A stretch of DNA of 64,000 nt from Belliella aquatica (GTDB taxonomy: Bacteria > Bacteroidota > Bacteroidia > Cytophagales > Cyclobacteriaceae): contig NZ_BMFD01000001.1 of the NCBI RefSeq assembly GCF_014637795.1, positions 576,326 to 640,325 of the forward strand, given 5' to 3'. The position numbers were made by a program, and so were the translations under genes. The notes under the pieces were generated by a model. It was not told the DNA's origin, searched no databases, and worked only from the letters and a program-made list of their open reading frames with translations. This document shows, piece after piece, positions 19,542-28,165 of the stretch. How positions within the stretch are numbered: position 1 is the first letter of the stretch; the number at the start of each line of letters is the position of its first letter.

Positions 19542-20582
19542 ATGGCAGAGGAATTTGAATTAGAAAACTTCGATGAAGAGGAAGTTGAGCTTTTTGAGCA
19601 TTACAGTTTTAATATAGACAAAAAACAGTCCTTGCTCAGGATTGATAAGTTTTTGACAGATCGAATTGCGAATTCAACAAGAAACAAGGTTCAAGTAGCA
19701 ATAGATAATGGCCATGTACTGGTCAACGGAAAGACCGTGAAGTCTAATTACAAAATCAAACCTTTGGATGAAATCAAGGTGTTTCTTGAGAAGCCGGTGA
19801 TGCATTCTGAGGTACTACCTGAAGAAATTCCTTTAGATATTATTTTTGAAGATGAGTACTTGTTGATCATCAATAAGCCTGCAGGTATGGTCGTACATCC
19901 TGCCCATGGTAACTGGACGGGCACTTTGGTCAATGGCCTAGTACATTATTTTAATCAATTGCCCGAGTTGCCTGGGAATAGTGGCCGTCCTGGTCTAGTT
20001 CATAGGATAGATAAAGACACGTCAGGCTTGCTGGTAATTGCAAAATCAGAAACAGCGATGACTGATCTTGCAAATCAATTTTTTCATCATACCATAGACC
20101 GAACTTATATTGCCTTGGTGTGGGGAGAACCTCAGGAAGACGAAGGGACAATCAATGCACACGTCGGACGCAGTGCGAAAGACCGAAAAGTGATGGCCGC
20201 TTTCCCTGATGGAAGTGAAGGCAAACATGCAATTACCCACTACAGCGTAATGAAAAGATTGCGCTATGTGTCTTTGATCCAATGTAACCTTGAGACTGGG
20301 AGGACGCACCAAATCCGTGCACACATGAAGCATATTGGTCATCCGCTTTTCAATGATGCAATGTATGGAGGAGATAAGATCAGAAAAGGGACACAGTTTT
20401 CGAAGTATAAATCTTTTATAGACAACTGTTTCAAAATCATCCCTAGACAAGCACTTCATGCCAAATCCTTAGGTTTTGTTCACCCGATTACCAAGGAAAG
20501 AATGTATTTTGAGGCCCCACTTCCTGAGGATTTTAGAGCTGTTTTAGAAAAATGGGAGCAGTATGTTATTTATGAAAATTAA
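19542..20582 (+). CDS. rluD: 23S rRNA pseudouridine synthase, RluD family
   Basis: Isomerises specific uridines in 23S rRNA (positions 1911/1915/1917 in E. coli). The 346-residue product has an acidic N-terminus, an S4 RNA-binding domain (about 33-95, LRIDKFLTDRIANSTRNKVQVAI) and the catalytic domain with HRIDKDTSGLLV, in which Asp157 is the nucleophile. RTHQIRAHMKHIGHPL lies toward the C-terminus. The frame is open upstream to a TTG at 19515, but the ATG at 19542 is better. A perfect -7 box TACTTTTG at 19530-19537 ends only four bases before this ATG, which would give an almost leaderless mRNA. Confidence 0.92.
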   Translation: MAEEFELENFDEEEVELFEHYSFNIDKKQSLLRIDKFLTDRIANSTRNKVQVAIDNGHVLVNGKTVKSNYKIKPLDEIKVFLEKPVMHSEVLPEEIPLDIIFEDEYLLIINKPAGMVVHPAHGNWTGTLVNGLVHYFNQLPELPGNSGRPGLVHRIDKDTSGLLVIAKSETAMTDLANQFFHHTIDRTYIALVWGEPQEDEGTINAHVGRSAKDRKVMAAFPDGSEGKHAITHYSVMKRLRYVSLIQCNLETGRTHQIRAHMKHIGHPLFNDAMYGGDKIRKGTQFSKYKSFIDNCFKIIPRQALHAKSLGFVHPITKERMYFEAPLPEDFRAVLEKWEQYVIYEN

Positions 20583-20844
20583 CAAATAGCAAAACATTTT
20601 CTTCTTAGAATGAAGAAAAACCTCTTTAGAGACATCTCTTTTATGAATCCGTAAAATTTATCAATATAATTATGTGATTTATAAAATTCCGCCTGTACAT
20701 TCTAATATAATCAAAAGGAAACTTGATTTCCGTTATCAAGTTTTCAATAATCGAATTTTCGCAATCGTTATAATTATTGATCATTCATGATTTTAGGCTT
20801 AAAATTAAATTTAATGTAAATTTTTAGCCAATAAGTTGTAATAT

Positions 20845-20875
20845 TTTCAAGAATAAAATTTAGTGCGTATATTTG
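20845..20875 (+). promoter_or_regulatory. Orphan Bacteroidota-type promoter
   Basis: TTTC at 20845-20848, 19 bases, then a perfect TATATTTG at 20868-20875. The predicted start is near 20882. The same TTTC-N19-TAnnTTTG layout is found before sucA. Confidence 0.5.
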
Positions 20876-20881
20876 TAGAGT

Positions 20882-21037
20882 AATAAGAAAAAAAAGTTTC
20901 TTTCAACTGTTTGAAGTGAGTTGGTCACGGTTCTTTAATAAATAGAAAAGAGGTTCGAATCCTTATCAATCAGCAGGTTATTTTGGGTTTATTGTTAATT
21001 GACTAAGCTATGGAATTCTATTTCATAGCTTTTTTTA
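20882..21037 (+). ncRNA. Candidate small RNA of about 155 nt
   Basis: A transcript unit predicted only from its borders: a promoter ending at 20875 and an intrinsic terminator at 21005-21037. The interior has small self-complementary segments (TTCAA..TTGAA near 20903 and GTGA..TCAC near 20918). A GAGGTTCGAATCC word near 20950 resembles a tRNA T-arm, but no tRNA can be folded around it. I recognise no known RNA family. It might instead be the leader of the gene at 21128, although the terminator argues for a separate transcript. Confidence 0.35.
21005..21037 (+). terminator. Intrinsic terminator of the candidate small RNA
   Basis: An 11-bp stem with one G-T wobble (AAGCTATGGAA at 21005-21015, TTTCATAGCTT at 21021-21031) is followed by a run of T to 21037. 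Confidence 0.75.
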
Positions 21038-21127
21038 TGCAAAATTAGCAAATATCAGTTGTGATAAATCGAGCAAATTCTTCTTTTGCACATGATTTGT
21101 ATTACTTTTACTTTAGTAGAAAGCACT

Positions 21128-24100
21128 ATGAGTCAAGCAAAAAAAGAATCAAAAAAATCAAATCATGCAGGTAGGAGATTTCTCAAACCTCTTGTGATTG
21201 TTTTGTCGATTTTGTTGTTTTTACAAGTGGTCATTTATTTTACTTCCGACTTTTTTCTTCGGAGCTATTTGAAGCAAAAAGTCAGTGAAGCATCCGGAGA
21301 GAAGTACGAAATTGATTTTGACAAATTCTACATCTCACTTTTTCAGCGAGGGGTGATTTTAAAAGGTTTTTCCCTAATTCCTGTAGAAGAAGCTTTTGCA
21401 GAATTGACAGATATCCCTTATTACAAAATTTCAGCTCCAGAAATCTCCATTACTCGACTCAATTATCTTTTCAGAAAGAAAGAGCTTCAACTTGGGGCGA
21501 TCAATTTGACAAGCCCTTCTATCGAATTCCGACTTGAAGATGAACTTGAAGAGTTGTTTAATGAAGGTGAAACTTCAGCTTTGAAACTGCTAGAGGAAGA
21601 AATTAAGAAGACCTTTGGAGATTTGGGTTTAGAAGAAATCCGAATCAAGAATCTTTTTGTGGATGATGCGGATTTACTTTTGCAAAATTTTATTTCTCAA
21701 AGAGCTATTCAAGTAGAAAATGCACATGTTCAGCTCAAGGATATTCAGCTTTTGAAAAAACGAGATCCTGAGACACCATTCAATGCGGAAGGTTTTGCTC
21801 TTGATCTAGAAAACTTCGAAATCCTACTGGCTGATTCGGTTCATACTGTTCGGGCTTCCGAAGTGCATATTTCATCATTGGAGCAATTTATCAAAGTTCA
21901 AAAAGTAGATATTATTCCAGACTTAACCCAAAAGTCGACAAACTATTTCGAAGTAAAATTAGAGGATTTAAATCTCACAGAAGCTGATATCAACAAAGTT
22001 TTCTATACCTCTGAAGTAGATATTGGAGCGCTAATGCTTTTGAGACCTGAGTTTAGCCTTTATTCTGCTGGAGTACAGCAAAAATCCGATAAAGGCATTT
22101 TTGATCTTTATGAATTGATAGAAGGTATTTTGGGATCCATTGCAATCAGAGACCTTCAAATTGTTGAGGGGAAATTTGTTCAGAGAGATTATCAAGATCA
22201 AGCAAATCACAGGATAAAGGCAAATGAGATAGACTTCATGATGCAAAATGTCTATGTCGGTCCTGATGAAAAGAGGAAAATCAATCAGTTTTTTTATGCA
22301 CAAGATGCTGCTTTGGAGCTTCGTGAAGTAGAAGTAGCTCTTGGAGATAAGGTTCATATGATCAAAGGTGATTTTGTTTCTTTATCCTCTTTTACTGATG
22401 CAATAGAGATTACAGGAATGAAAATCTTGCCTGAGGAAAACGGCAATACAAATGACGATAGAACCCTTTTTGAAATCAATATTCCAGAGTTGCAGCTAAA
22501 TGAGGCAGATCTTCGAAAGATTTATAATGAAGGGATCATCGATATACGGGAAATATATGTCAATCGACCTGAAATAATTTTGAGGGATGTTCAAGGAAAT
22601 AACCAAGAGCGAAAACCTTTTGATCTTCAGGATTTGACAGAAGATTTTTTGAAAGCAATATATGTTGATCGCTTTGAAGTAAATGAAGGGTCTTTGGTTG
22701 TTGATAACAACTTGAGAGTGAGGCAAGATAGTCTTTCCTTTGGGAAGGTTAGTTTTGTTTTGGAGAAATTTGCTCTTGATGAAAAAGTAGATCGATATGG
22801 AAATAGGGATATCTTTTTCGCTGAAGAATTGCAAATCGAGCTGACTGATTATGCTTTGAAATTGGCGGATAATCTCCATGTATTCAAGGCAGATAGGCTG
22901 TTCTTAGATACAAAATCTTCCCAAGTTCAGATCGATGGGTTTTCAATTCGTCCCTTTGCGCCAAGTCAGATTCAAACAGCCCTTGATAGGTATGATAAAC
23001 ATACAGCTTTGGATATTTATGTTCCAAGGTTTACCGCTGTTGGAGTTGATATTTCAGAGGCTTACTTTAATAAAAAACTGAACATCAATCAAATTCGCAT
23101 TCCTTCTCCAAAAATCAATATTTATACTTACCGATCAAAAGATGAAGAAAATGAGGAGAAAGTTGAAAGAGAGGAGCTTTTGAATTTATTAGAAAATTAC
23201 TTTACAGAAGTATCTGTAGACTCTCTGATTTTGATTAAAGGAAGCCTTAACTATGAAAATACCATAAGGGATAGATTGAGGACATTTGCTGAAGATAATG
23301 TGAGTATTGCAGTGAAGAATTTCTTTATCGATCAAAATACAGATTCGGAAGATTTCAGGTCTTTATTTTCTGAGGAAGTAGATTTGAGTTTGAATAATTA
23401 CGTTTTTAGCATTGCAGATGGGAAGTACAATATTGTCGCTGACAGGATTAATTTTAATACTTCGAGAGAAGAAATCATCACGTCCAATGTTAGGCTGACA
23501 CCAAGTAGACAGGCAGATGTAAAGACACAAATCTCAGCTGTAATCCCAACACTCTCATTTACGGGGGTTGATTTGGAATCATTTCTATTTGAAAATAATC
23601 TTAATCTCAAAAAAGTAAAGTTTTCAGGTTCTTCGGTAAATATTCTAGTAGACAGAGATTTTGAAAATAAAGAAGTCAGCAATAGACAGAGAAACCGAGA
23701 GCGAATTTTACCCAAAACAATCAATGTCATCACCATCGATACCGTTTCTGCTGAAAATGCCAACTTCAGCCTTTCATACCAAGAGCAAGGGAGTAGAAGT
23801 GAGTTAGTCAAAACAGGAATTAATCTGTCTATTTTCGATTTTATGTTGGATTCTACTGTTCTGGCTAAGGGAGATATTTCCGGGTTTTTTGGTGGCTTAG
23901 CCTTAGATATAGATGAGTTTTGGCTGACGCTCTCAGACAGTGTGCATAGAGTCACTTTTTCAAAGGTAGAATTGGATACACGATATGAAGGAATTCTATT
24001 AAATAATTTAAGAATTATACCTCATTCTCTTTCTGGCAAGCCTGGGATTCCTGTGATTTCTGGGCATGTACCCACCGCTTTGATAAAGACTTCGGCTCTT

Positions 24101-25471
24101 GCAGATATTCAAATGCGGAAAGATTTATGGATTAGTGAGTTAAGATTATTTAGACCTGATATTGAGATTTTCTTAGATGAAGTTAAGGCTGAAAAAACTG
24201 AAGAAGAAGCAGAGGAAGATATAAAATCTGTTTTGGAAACGATTCGGATTGATGAATTTGAAATTGTGGAAGGTAATTTAGCTTTCTTTGATAAAAACTC
24301 TTCTAAAGAACCACAGCATTTTAAGGGACTCAATATTTCTCTAGATGAGCTTAAATTTGACCTTGACAACATGTCTGGTTTCGATAAGTTAGATCTTCTT
24401 GAGAAGGCTTTTGTAATAAATCTACCTGATTATAAATTTTTGACTAAAGACAGCATGAATGTCATTGAGATTGGTCTAGCAACTGTCTCAAATGATAGGA
24501 TTTCGCTTCAAAATGTCAGTATGAAACCAAGAATGGGTCGTTTTTCATACACCAGGCAGGTTGGCAAGGAAGTAGATGTGATAGAACTTTTCATTCCCGA
24601 AATAATTATCCACCACCCAGATTTGCCACGTTTGATTGAAAGGCAGGAGCTGAGTGCAGTTTTACTTGAAGTATTGGATCTTGACGCGACCATTTACAGA
24701 GATAAGCGTTTTCCACTTCCTCAAGGCGTTTATAAATTCATGCCTCAAGAACTGATGAAGCAAGTTGGCATTGTCGCTCAACTAGACACATTACAATTAA
24801 GAAATGGTAATATTCGATATGTAGAGTTTCCTGAAAAGGGTCTGGTTCCAGGAGAGATTTATTTTTCTGAACTCTATGCTGCTGTTTACCCCTTTCATTT
24901 AGGAAAAAATCCAGCCGAATATGAAATCAAAAACGCTAATTTACTGGCAATGGCTAAGCTAAACGGTGAAGCTCAAATCAATTTGCAAGGTCAAATGTCT
25001 TTTGATGCTCCTTATCCCATGAATATCAATGCACAAATAGGTGAATTTGATTTGCGATCGATCAACTCAATCTTGGTTCCTAATGCATTTGCGAGGATAA
25101 GAGAAGGTCGTGTACAGAGTGGAGATTGGTCTTTTACTGCTGACAACAAAGAAGCGAAAGGAAGCATGCTCTTGCTCTACAATGATCTCAATGTGATGCT
25201 TTTGGACGAGAGGACACTTGAAAGAGGATTGGGAAGAAAAAAAATATTGACTTTTGTATTGAATGTATTTGCAGTGAAAAGCAACAACCCTCGTAAATTT
25301 CCTCGTAATACCGTTCGTGGATCGATCTACGAACCTCGCAATACTGAAAAATTCATCTTCAATTATTGGTGGACCACAACATTGTCTGGCTTGAAGGGAA
25401 GTCTTGGTCTTGGACAAGCCAAACCACCGAAAAAATTACCAATCTTAAAAAGGAAAGAAGATGAGAAGTAG
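21128..25471 (+). CDS. Giant AsmA-like repeat protein with N-terminal membrane anchor
   Basis: A 1447-residue protein with a basic N-terminus, one membrane helix (about residues 23-42) and a very long beta-rich body in the periplasm. The body is built of about seven repeats with a period near 175 residues. One repeated motif, of the form 'P.....ADI...F...L.I..I....P.I.I', starts near residues 98, 276, 450, 631, 803, 979 and 1153. A second, of the form 'L.D..H......', precedes most of these. The C-terminus (about 1290-1447) contains a segment like the end of AsmA/DUF748 proteins (IREGRVQSGDWSFTADNKEAKGSMLLLYNDL). The layout resembles bridge-like lipid-transfer proteins (AsmA/TamB/YhdP), so envelope lipid transport is a reasonable inference. 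ATG 21128 is preferred to the upstream TTG at 21086. Confidence 0.75.
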   Translation: MSQAKKESKKSNHAGRRFLKPLVIVLSILLFLQVVIYFTSDFFLRSYLKQKVSEASGEKYEIDFDKFYISLFQRGVILKGFSLIPVEEAFAELTDIPYYKISAPEISITRLNYLFRKKELQLGAINLTSPSIEFRLEDELEELFNEGETSALKLLEEEIKKTFGDLGLEEIRIKNLFVDDADLLLQNFISQRAIQVENAHVQLKDIQLLKKRDPETPFNAEGFALDLENFEILLADSVHTVRASEVHISSLEQFIKVQKVDIIPDLTQKSTNYFEVKLEDLNLTEADINKVFYTSEVDIGALMLLRPEFSLYSAGVQQKSDKGIFDLYELIEGILGSIAIRDLQIVEGKFVQRDYQDQANHRIKANEIDFMMQNVYVGPDEKRKINQFFYAQDAALELREVEVALGDKVHMIKGDFVSLSSFTDAIEITGMKILPEENGNTNDDRTLFEINIPELQLNEADLRKIYNEGIIDIREIYVNRPEIILRDVQGNNQERKPFDLQDLTEDFLKAIYVDRFEVNEGSLVVDNNLRVRQDSLSFGKVSFVLEKFALDEKVDRYGNRDIFFAEELQIELTDYALKLADNLHVFKADRLFLDTKSSQVQIDGFSIRPFAPSQIQTALDRYDKHTALDIYVPRFTAVGVDISEAYFNKKLNINQIRIPSPKINIYTYRSKDEENEEKVEREELLNLLENYFTEVSVDSLILIKGSLNYENTIRDRLRTFAEDNVSIAVKNFFIDQNTDSEDFRSLFSEEVDLSLNNYVFSIADGKYNIVADRINFNTSREEIITSNVRLTPSRQADVKTQISAVIPTLSFTGVDLESFLFENNLNLKKVKFSGSSVNILVDRDFENKEVSNRQRNRERILPKTINVITIDTVSAENANFSLSYQEQGSRSELVKTGINLSIFDFMLDSTVLAKGDISGFFGGLALDIDEFWLTLSDSVHRVTFSKVELDTRYEGILLNNLRIIPHSLSGKPGIPVISGHVPTALIKTSALADIQMRKDLWISELRLFRPDIEIFLDEVKAEKTEEEAEEDIKSVLETIRIDEFEIVEGNLAFFDKNSSKEPQHFKGLNISLDELKFDLDNMSGFDKLDLLEKAFVINLPDYKFLTKDSMNVIEIGLATVSNDRISLQNVSMKPRMGRFSYTRQVGKEVDVIELFIPEIIIHHPDLPRLIERQELSAVLLEVLDLDATIYRDKRFPLPQGVYKFMPQELMKQVGIVAQLDTLQLRNGNIRYVEFPEKGLVPGEIYFSELYAAVYPFHLGKNPAEYEIKNANLLAMAKLNGEAQINLQGQMSFDAPYPMNINAQIGEFDLRSINSILVPNAFARIREGRVQSGDWSFTADNKEAKGSMLLLYNDLNVMLLDERTLERGLGRKKILTFVLNVFAVKSNNPRKFPRNTVRGSIYEPRNTEKFIFNYWWTTTLSGLKGSLGLGQAKPPKKLPILKRKEDEK

Positions 25472-25527
25472 TGGTTTTTCCCTAAAGACGTGTTGAAATA
25501 GTCATTAGCGAATAAAATATCTAGAAG

Positions 25528-26778
25528 ATGAAGATTGCGATTTTGACATTGGGAACACGTGGAGATGTTCAGCCTTATGCTGTTTTGGGCAAAGCCCTCC
25601 AAGCAAGAGGTCATAAAGTAACTTTATCAACAGCAAAAAACTTTGAATCCCTTGTCAATTCTTACGGGATTGGATTCCAACCTGTAGAAGCAGACTTTCA
25701 AGAAGTATTGGCCTCCGATGAAGGGAAGAAAATGATGAAAGCCAATCCATTTACCATCAAAAGGAATCTAAAAACATGGATTTATCCATTAATTACCAAC
25801 TCACTTAGTATATTTTATGCTTTGGCAAAAGACAGCGATATCGTCCTTTACCATGTCAAAACTTTGGCAGATACCTTTGCAGATCAGTTTCCTGAAAAGA
25901 TGATTCGAGCATCTTTGTTGCCTATTGTAGAGCCCACAAAAGAATTTGCAAATCCAGCACTAAGCGGAATTCCCATTCCAAAATTCATGAATAGGTTGAG
26001 CTTTAAACTAGCAAACGCAAGTATCAAATTACTTTCTAAGCCAATCGGAGAATTCAGGGCAAATTTTAATTTACCGAAGAAATACCAACTTCCTGAGGTC
26101 AAGAATATTTATAATTTGAGTGAGCTATTTTTACCAACCCCAAAAGATTATCCCGACTCATCTCAATTCTCTGGATTTTGGTTTGAGGAAACAGAAGAGG
26201 ATCTGCCTGAGGACCTGCAAGAGTTTCTTGAGAAGAGAGATTCACCACTTCTTGTTACTTTCGGAAGTATGCCTTTCAAATGTAAATTTGATTTGCAAGA
26301 AGCGATCTTAAAGCTGTCCACTCAATTAAATGTAAGGTTTGTTATAGTCAAAGGTTGGGGTTTTGACTCCACGGAAAATCTTGAAAATAATTCCTATATA
26401 AAGATAATTGACAATGCTCCTTATGAAAAATTGTTTCCGAGAGTAAAAGCGATTATACATCATGGAGGTATAGGTACAACATCGGAATGCCTTCGTGCGG
26501 GTAAGCCTTTTATGATTTGTCCCATACTTTATCCGATCGGTGACCAAGCATTTTGGGGAAAAGTATCATTCGAAATGGGGTTGGCAGTGAAGCCTGTTCC
26601 ATTAGGCAAAATGACAGAAAGAAGCTTCTTAGAATCAGTCAAGGACCTTTTAATAATTGAAAAAAGGTATGAAAAAGCCATTCAGCTCAAGTTGGAATTA
26701 GATAAGGAAAACGGAATTCAAAAGACTATTGAAAAAATAGAAAGTATTTTTGTCGAAGGATTTGATAACATGAAATAA
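25528..26778 (+). CDS. Glycosyltransferase of the UGT/GT1 (GT28-like) type
   Basis: Transfers sugar from a nucleotide-sugar to a lipid or small-molecule acceptor; the cytoplasmic GT-B fold is inferred. The 416-residue product starts with MKIAILTLGTRGDVQPYAVLGKALQARGHKV, the acceptor-domain opening of sterol glucosyltransferase- and rhamnosyltransferase-like enzymes. The donor-binding signature IHHGGIGTTSECLRAGKP lies near residues 313-330, followed by the QAFWG segment. It sits 56 bp after the AsmA-like gene on the same strand, so the two could be one transcript concerned with envelope glycolipids. The acceptor is unknown. Confidence 0.85.
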   Translation: MKIAILTLGTRGDVQPYAVLGKALQARGHKVTLSTAKNFESLVNSYGIGFQPVEADFQEVLASDEGKKMMKANPFTIKRNLKTWIYPLITNSLSIFYALAKDSDIVLYHVKTLADTFADQFPEKMIRASLLPIVEPTKEFANPALSGIPIPKFMNRLSFKLANASIKLLSKPIGEFRANFNLPKKYQLPEVKNIYNLSELFLPTPKDYPDSSQFSGFWFEETEEDLPEDLQEFLEKRDSPLLVTFGSMPFKCKFDLQEAILKLSTQLNVRFVIVKGWGFDSTENLENNSYIKIIDNAPYEKLFPRVKAIIHHGGIGTTSECLRAGKPFMICPILYPIGDQAFWGKVSFEMGLAVKPVPLGKMTERSFLESVKDLLIIEKRYEKAIQLKLELDKENGIQKTIEKIESIFVEGFDNMK

Positions 26779-26909
26779 GCTTAATTTAAATATTTAAATC
26801 CAAGTGAATCACATATTTCGCCGAAGGCATATTCGTACAGTATTTCCACCTTATTTCACTTCTTCCACTAATATTCGGTATAATTAAATAAGAGTTTAAT
26901 CTCCGTATA

Positions 26910-27593
26910 TCAGATTTTCACCCCCCTAGTCATCTCTTTTTTTCCTGGAGGTCCTGGCAGCGTTTCTACTTTTAATCCTAATTCTTCCAAATCTCTTTTT
27001 AATTTTCCTTTTGCAGAATAAGTAACGAAAACTCCACCTGGATTCATTGCATCGACGACTTTAGACAGCATTTCCTTTGTCCATAACTCAGGTTGTTTAT
27101 TGGGTGCGAAGGCATCGTAGAATACTACATCGCATGGATAAAGTTGTGCCTCTTCCAATCCGACACTGTCTTTTTTCATATTGAAATATTCCGTCACTAC
27201 TCCACCTTCATTCCAAGGCTCCTGATGGATAATCTGAAAAAATGGCTCATAATGCATGATCGTTTCATCGATCTTGGTATAATTCAGCTGACTGTATATT
27301 TTCTCTTCCAATGGAAAAGGTTCTATGCTGTGATACAATACTGGAGTTTTATTTTGCTCTGCCCAAACTAGAGAAAGCCAAGCATTCAAGCCTGTTCCAA
27401 AACCCACTTCGAAGATTCTGATCGGCTGAACGCCTTGATTGCGTACAAACCAGCTTTCTAATCCATAAAGCATAAAAACGTGTACGGATTCCCGATATGC
27501 ACCATGGAAAGAGTGATATGCTTCGTTGATTTCAGGTAAAAACAAAGAATGAGAACCGTCTTCGGTTGTGATGATTTTGACTTCTTTTGCCAT
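26910..27593 (-). CDS. mnmD: tRNA 5-methylaminomethyl-2-thiouridine methyltransferase MnmD
   Basis: SAM-dependent methyltransferase that completes the mnm5 group at U34 of tRNA. In E. coli it is the N-terminal half of MnmC; here it is a stand-alone 227-residue protein without the FAD-oxidase half. The SAM-binding loop FEVGFGTGLN lies at residues 61-70, DVVFYDAFAPNKQPELW is the family-defining segment, and GPPGKKEMTRG lies near the C-terminus. It is two bases from ispF and both are on the minus strand, so they are probably co-transcribed. The free-standing form is usual in Bacteroidota. Confidence 0.9.
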   Translation of the reverse strand: MAKEVKIITTEDGSHSLFLPEINEAYHSFHGAYRESVHVFMLYGLESWFVRNQGVQPIRIFEVGFGTGLNAWLSLVWAEQNKTPVLYHSIEPFPLEEKIYSQLNYTKIDETIMHYEPFFQIIHQEPWNEGGVVTEYFNMKKDSVGLEEAQLYPCDVVFYDAFAPNKQPELWTKEMLSKVVDAMNPGGVFVTYSAKGKLKRDLEELGLKVETLPGPPGKKEMTRGVKI

Positions 27594-27595
27594 AT

Positions 27596-28078
27596 TTATT
27601 TCTTTTCGATCAATACTGCACAGTAGGCAGAAACGCCTTCTTGCCTGCCTACAAAACCAAGTTTTTCTGTCGTAGTTGCCTTGATAGAAATATCATCTTC
27701 TTCAATCCCCATCACCTCTGCCAAACATTTCTTCATTTCAGGAATATGTGGATTTACCTTAGGGAGTTGAAGGCAGATTGTCGTGTCAATGTTTCCTACT
27801 TCATAGCCTTGCTCACGAATCAAAAGCATCACATCTTTAAGCAAGATCTTGCTGTCTATTCCTTTGTATTGTGGGTCTGTATCTGAAAAATGGAAACCAA
27901 TGTCTCTCAAATTAGCTGCACCTAGAAGTGCATCACAGATAACGTGAATTAACACATCTGCATCCGAATGCCCAACTGCACCTTTTTCGTGTGGCACTTG
28001 TATTCCACCTAACCAAAAGTCGTAACCTTCTTTCAGCTGATGCACATCATATCCGAATCCAACTCTAATTTTTCCCAT
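27596..28078 (-). CDS. ispF: 2-C-methyl-D-erythritol 2,4-cyclodiphosphate synthase
   Basis: Fifth step of the MEP isoprenoid pathway: cyclises CDP-methylerythritol 2-phosphate with release of CMP. The 160-residue product is normal in length (about 156-160). The metal ligands Asp11 and His13 stand in GFGYDVHQL; HSDADVLIHVICDALLGA provides the third metal ligand and the substrate pocket. The C-terminal KATTTEKLGFVGRQEG is the family signature. It lies immediately upstream of mnmD in the same direction. Confidence 0.96.
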   Translation of the reverse strand: MGKIRVGFGYDVHQLKEGYDFWLGGIQVPHEKGAVGHSDADVLIHVICDALLGAANLRDIGFHFSDTDPQYKGIDSKILLKDVMLLIREQGYEVGNIDTTICLQLPKVNPHIPEMKKCLAEVMGIEEDDISIKATTTEKLGFVGRQEGVSAYCAVLIEKK

Positions 28079-28165
28079 TTTATTTAAATTAAATTAAATC
28101 GTGTGATTTTTCTTATTTCTTGGCTATTATATCTTCGGTCTTACCTCTTGTATCTTACCTCAACC

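Larger units (their letters stand above)
20583..21127. other. 545-base intergenic region holding a likely small RNA unit
   Basis: No credible protein frame. A hairpin with arms AACTTGAT/ATCAAGTT at 20720-20742 followed by TTTT may end rluD. Downstream lie an orphan promoter (20845-20875) and a strong terminator (21005-21037), listed separately. Confidence 0.5.

Noticed and set aside
20945..20970. GAGGTTCGAATCC resembling the T-arm of a tRNA
   Set aside because: The flanks do not pair as a T-stem, no acceptor or anticodon stem can be placed at the right distances, and no CCA end follows. Kept only as a note within the candidate small RNA.
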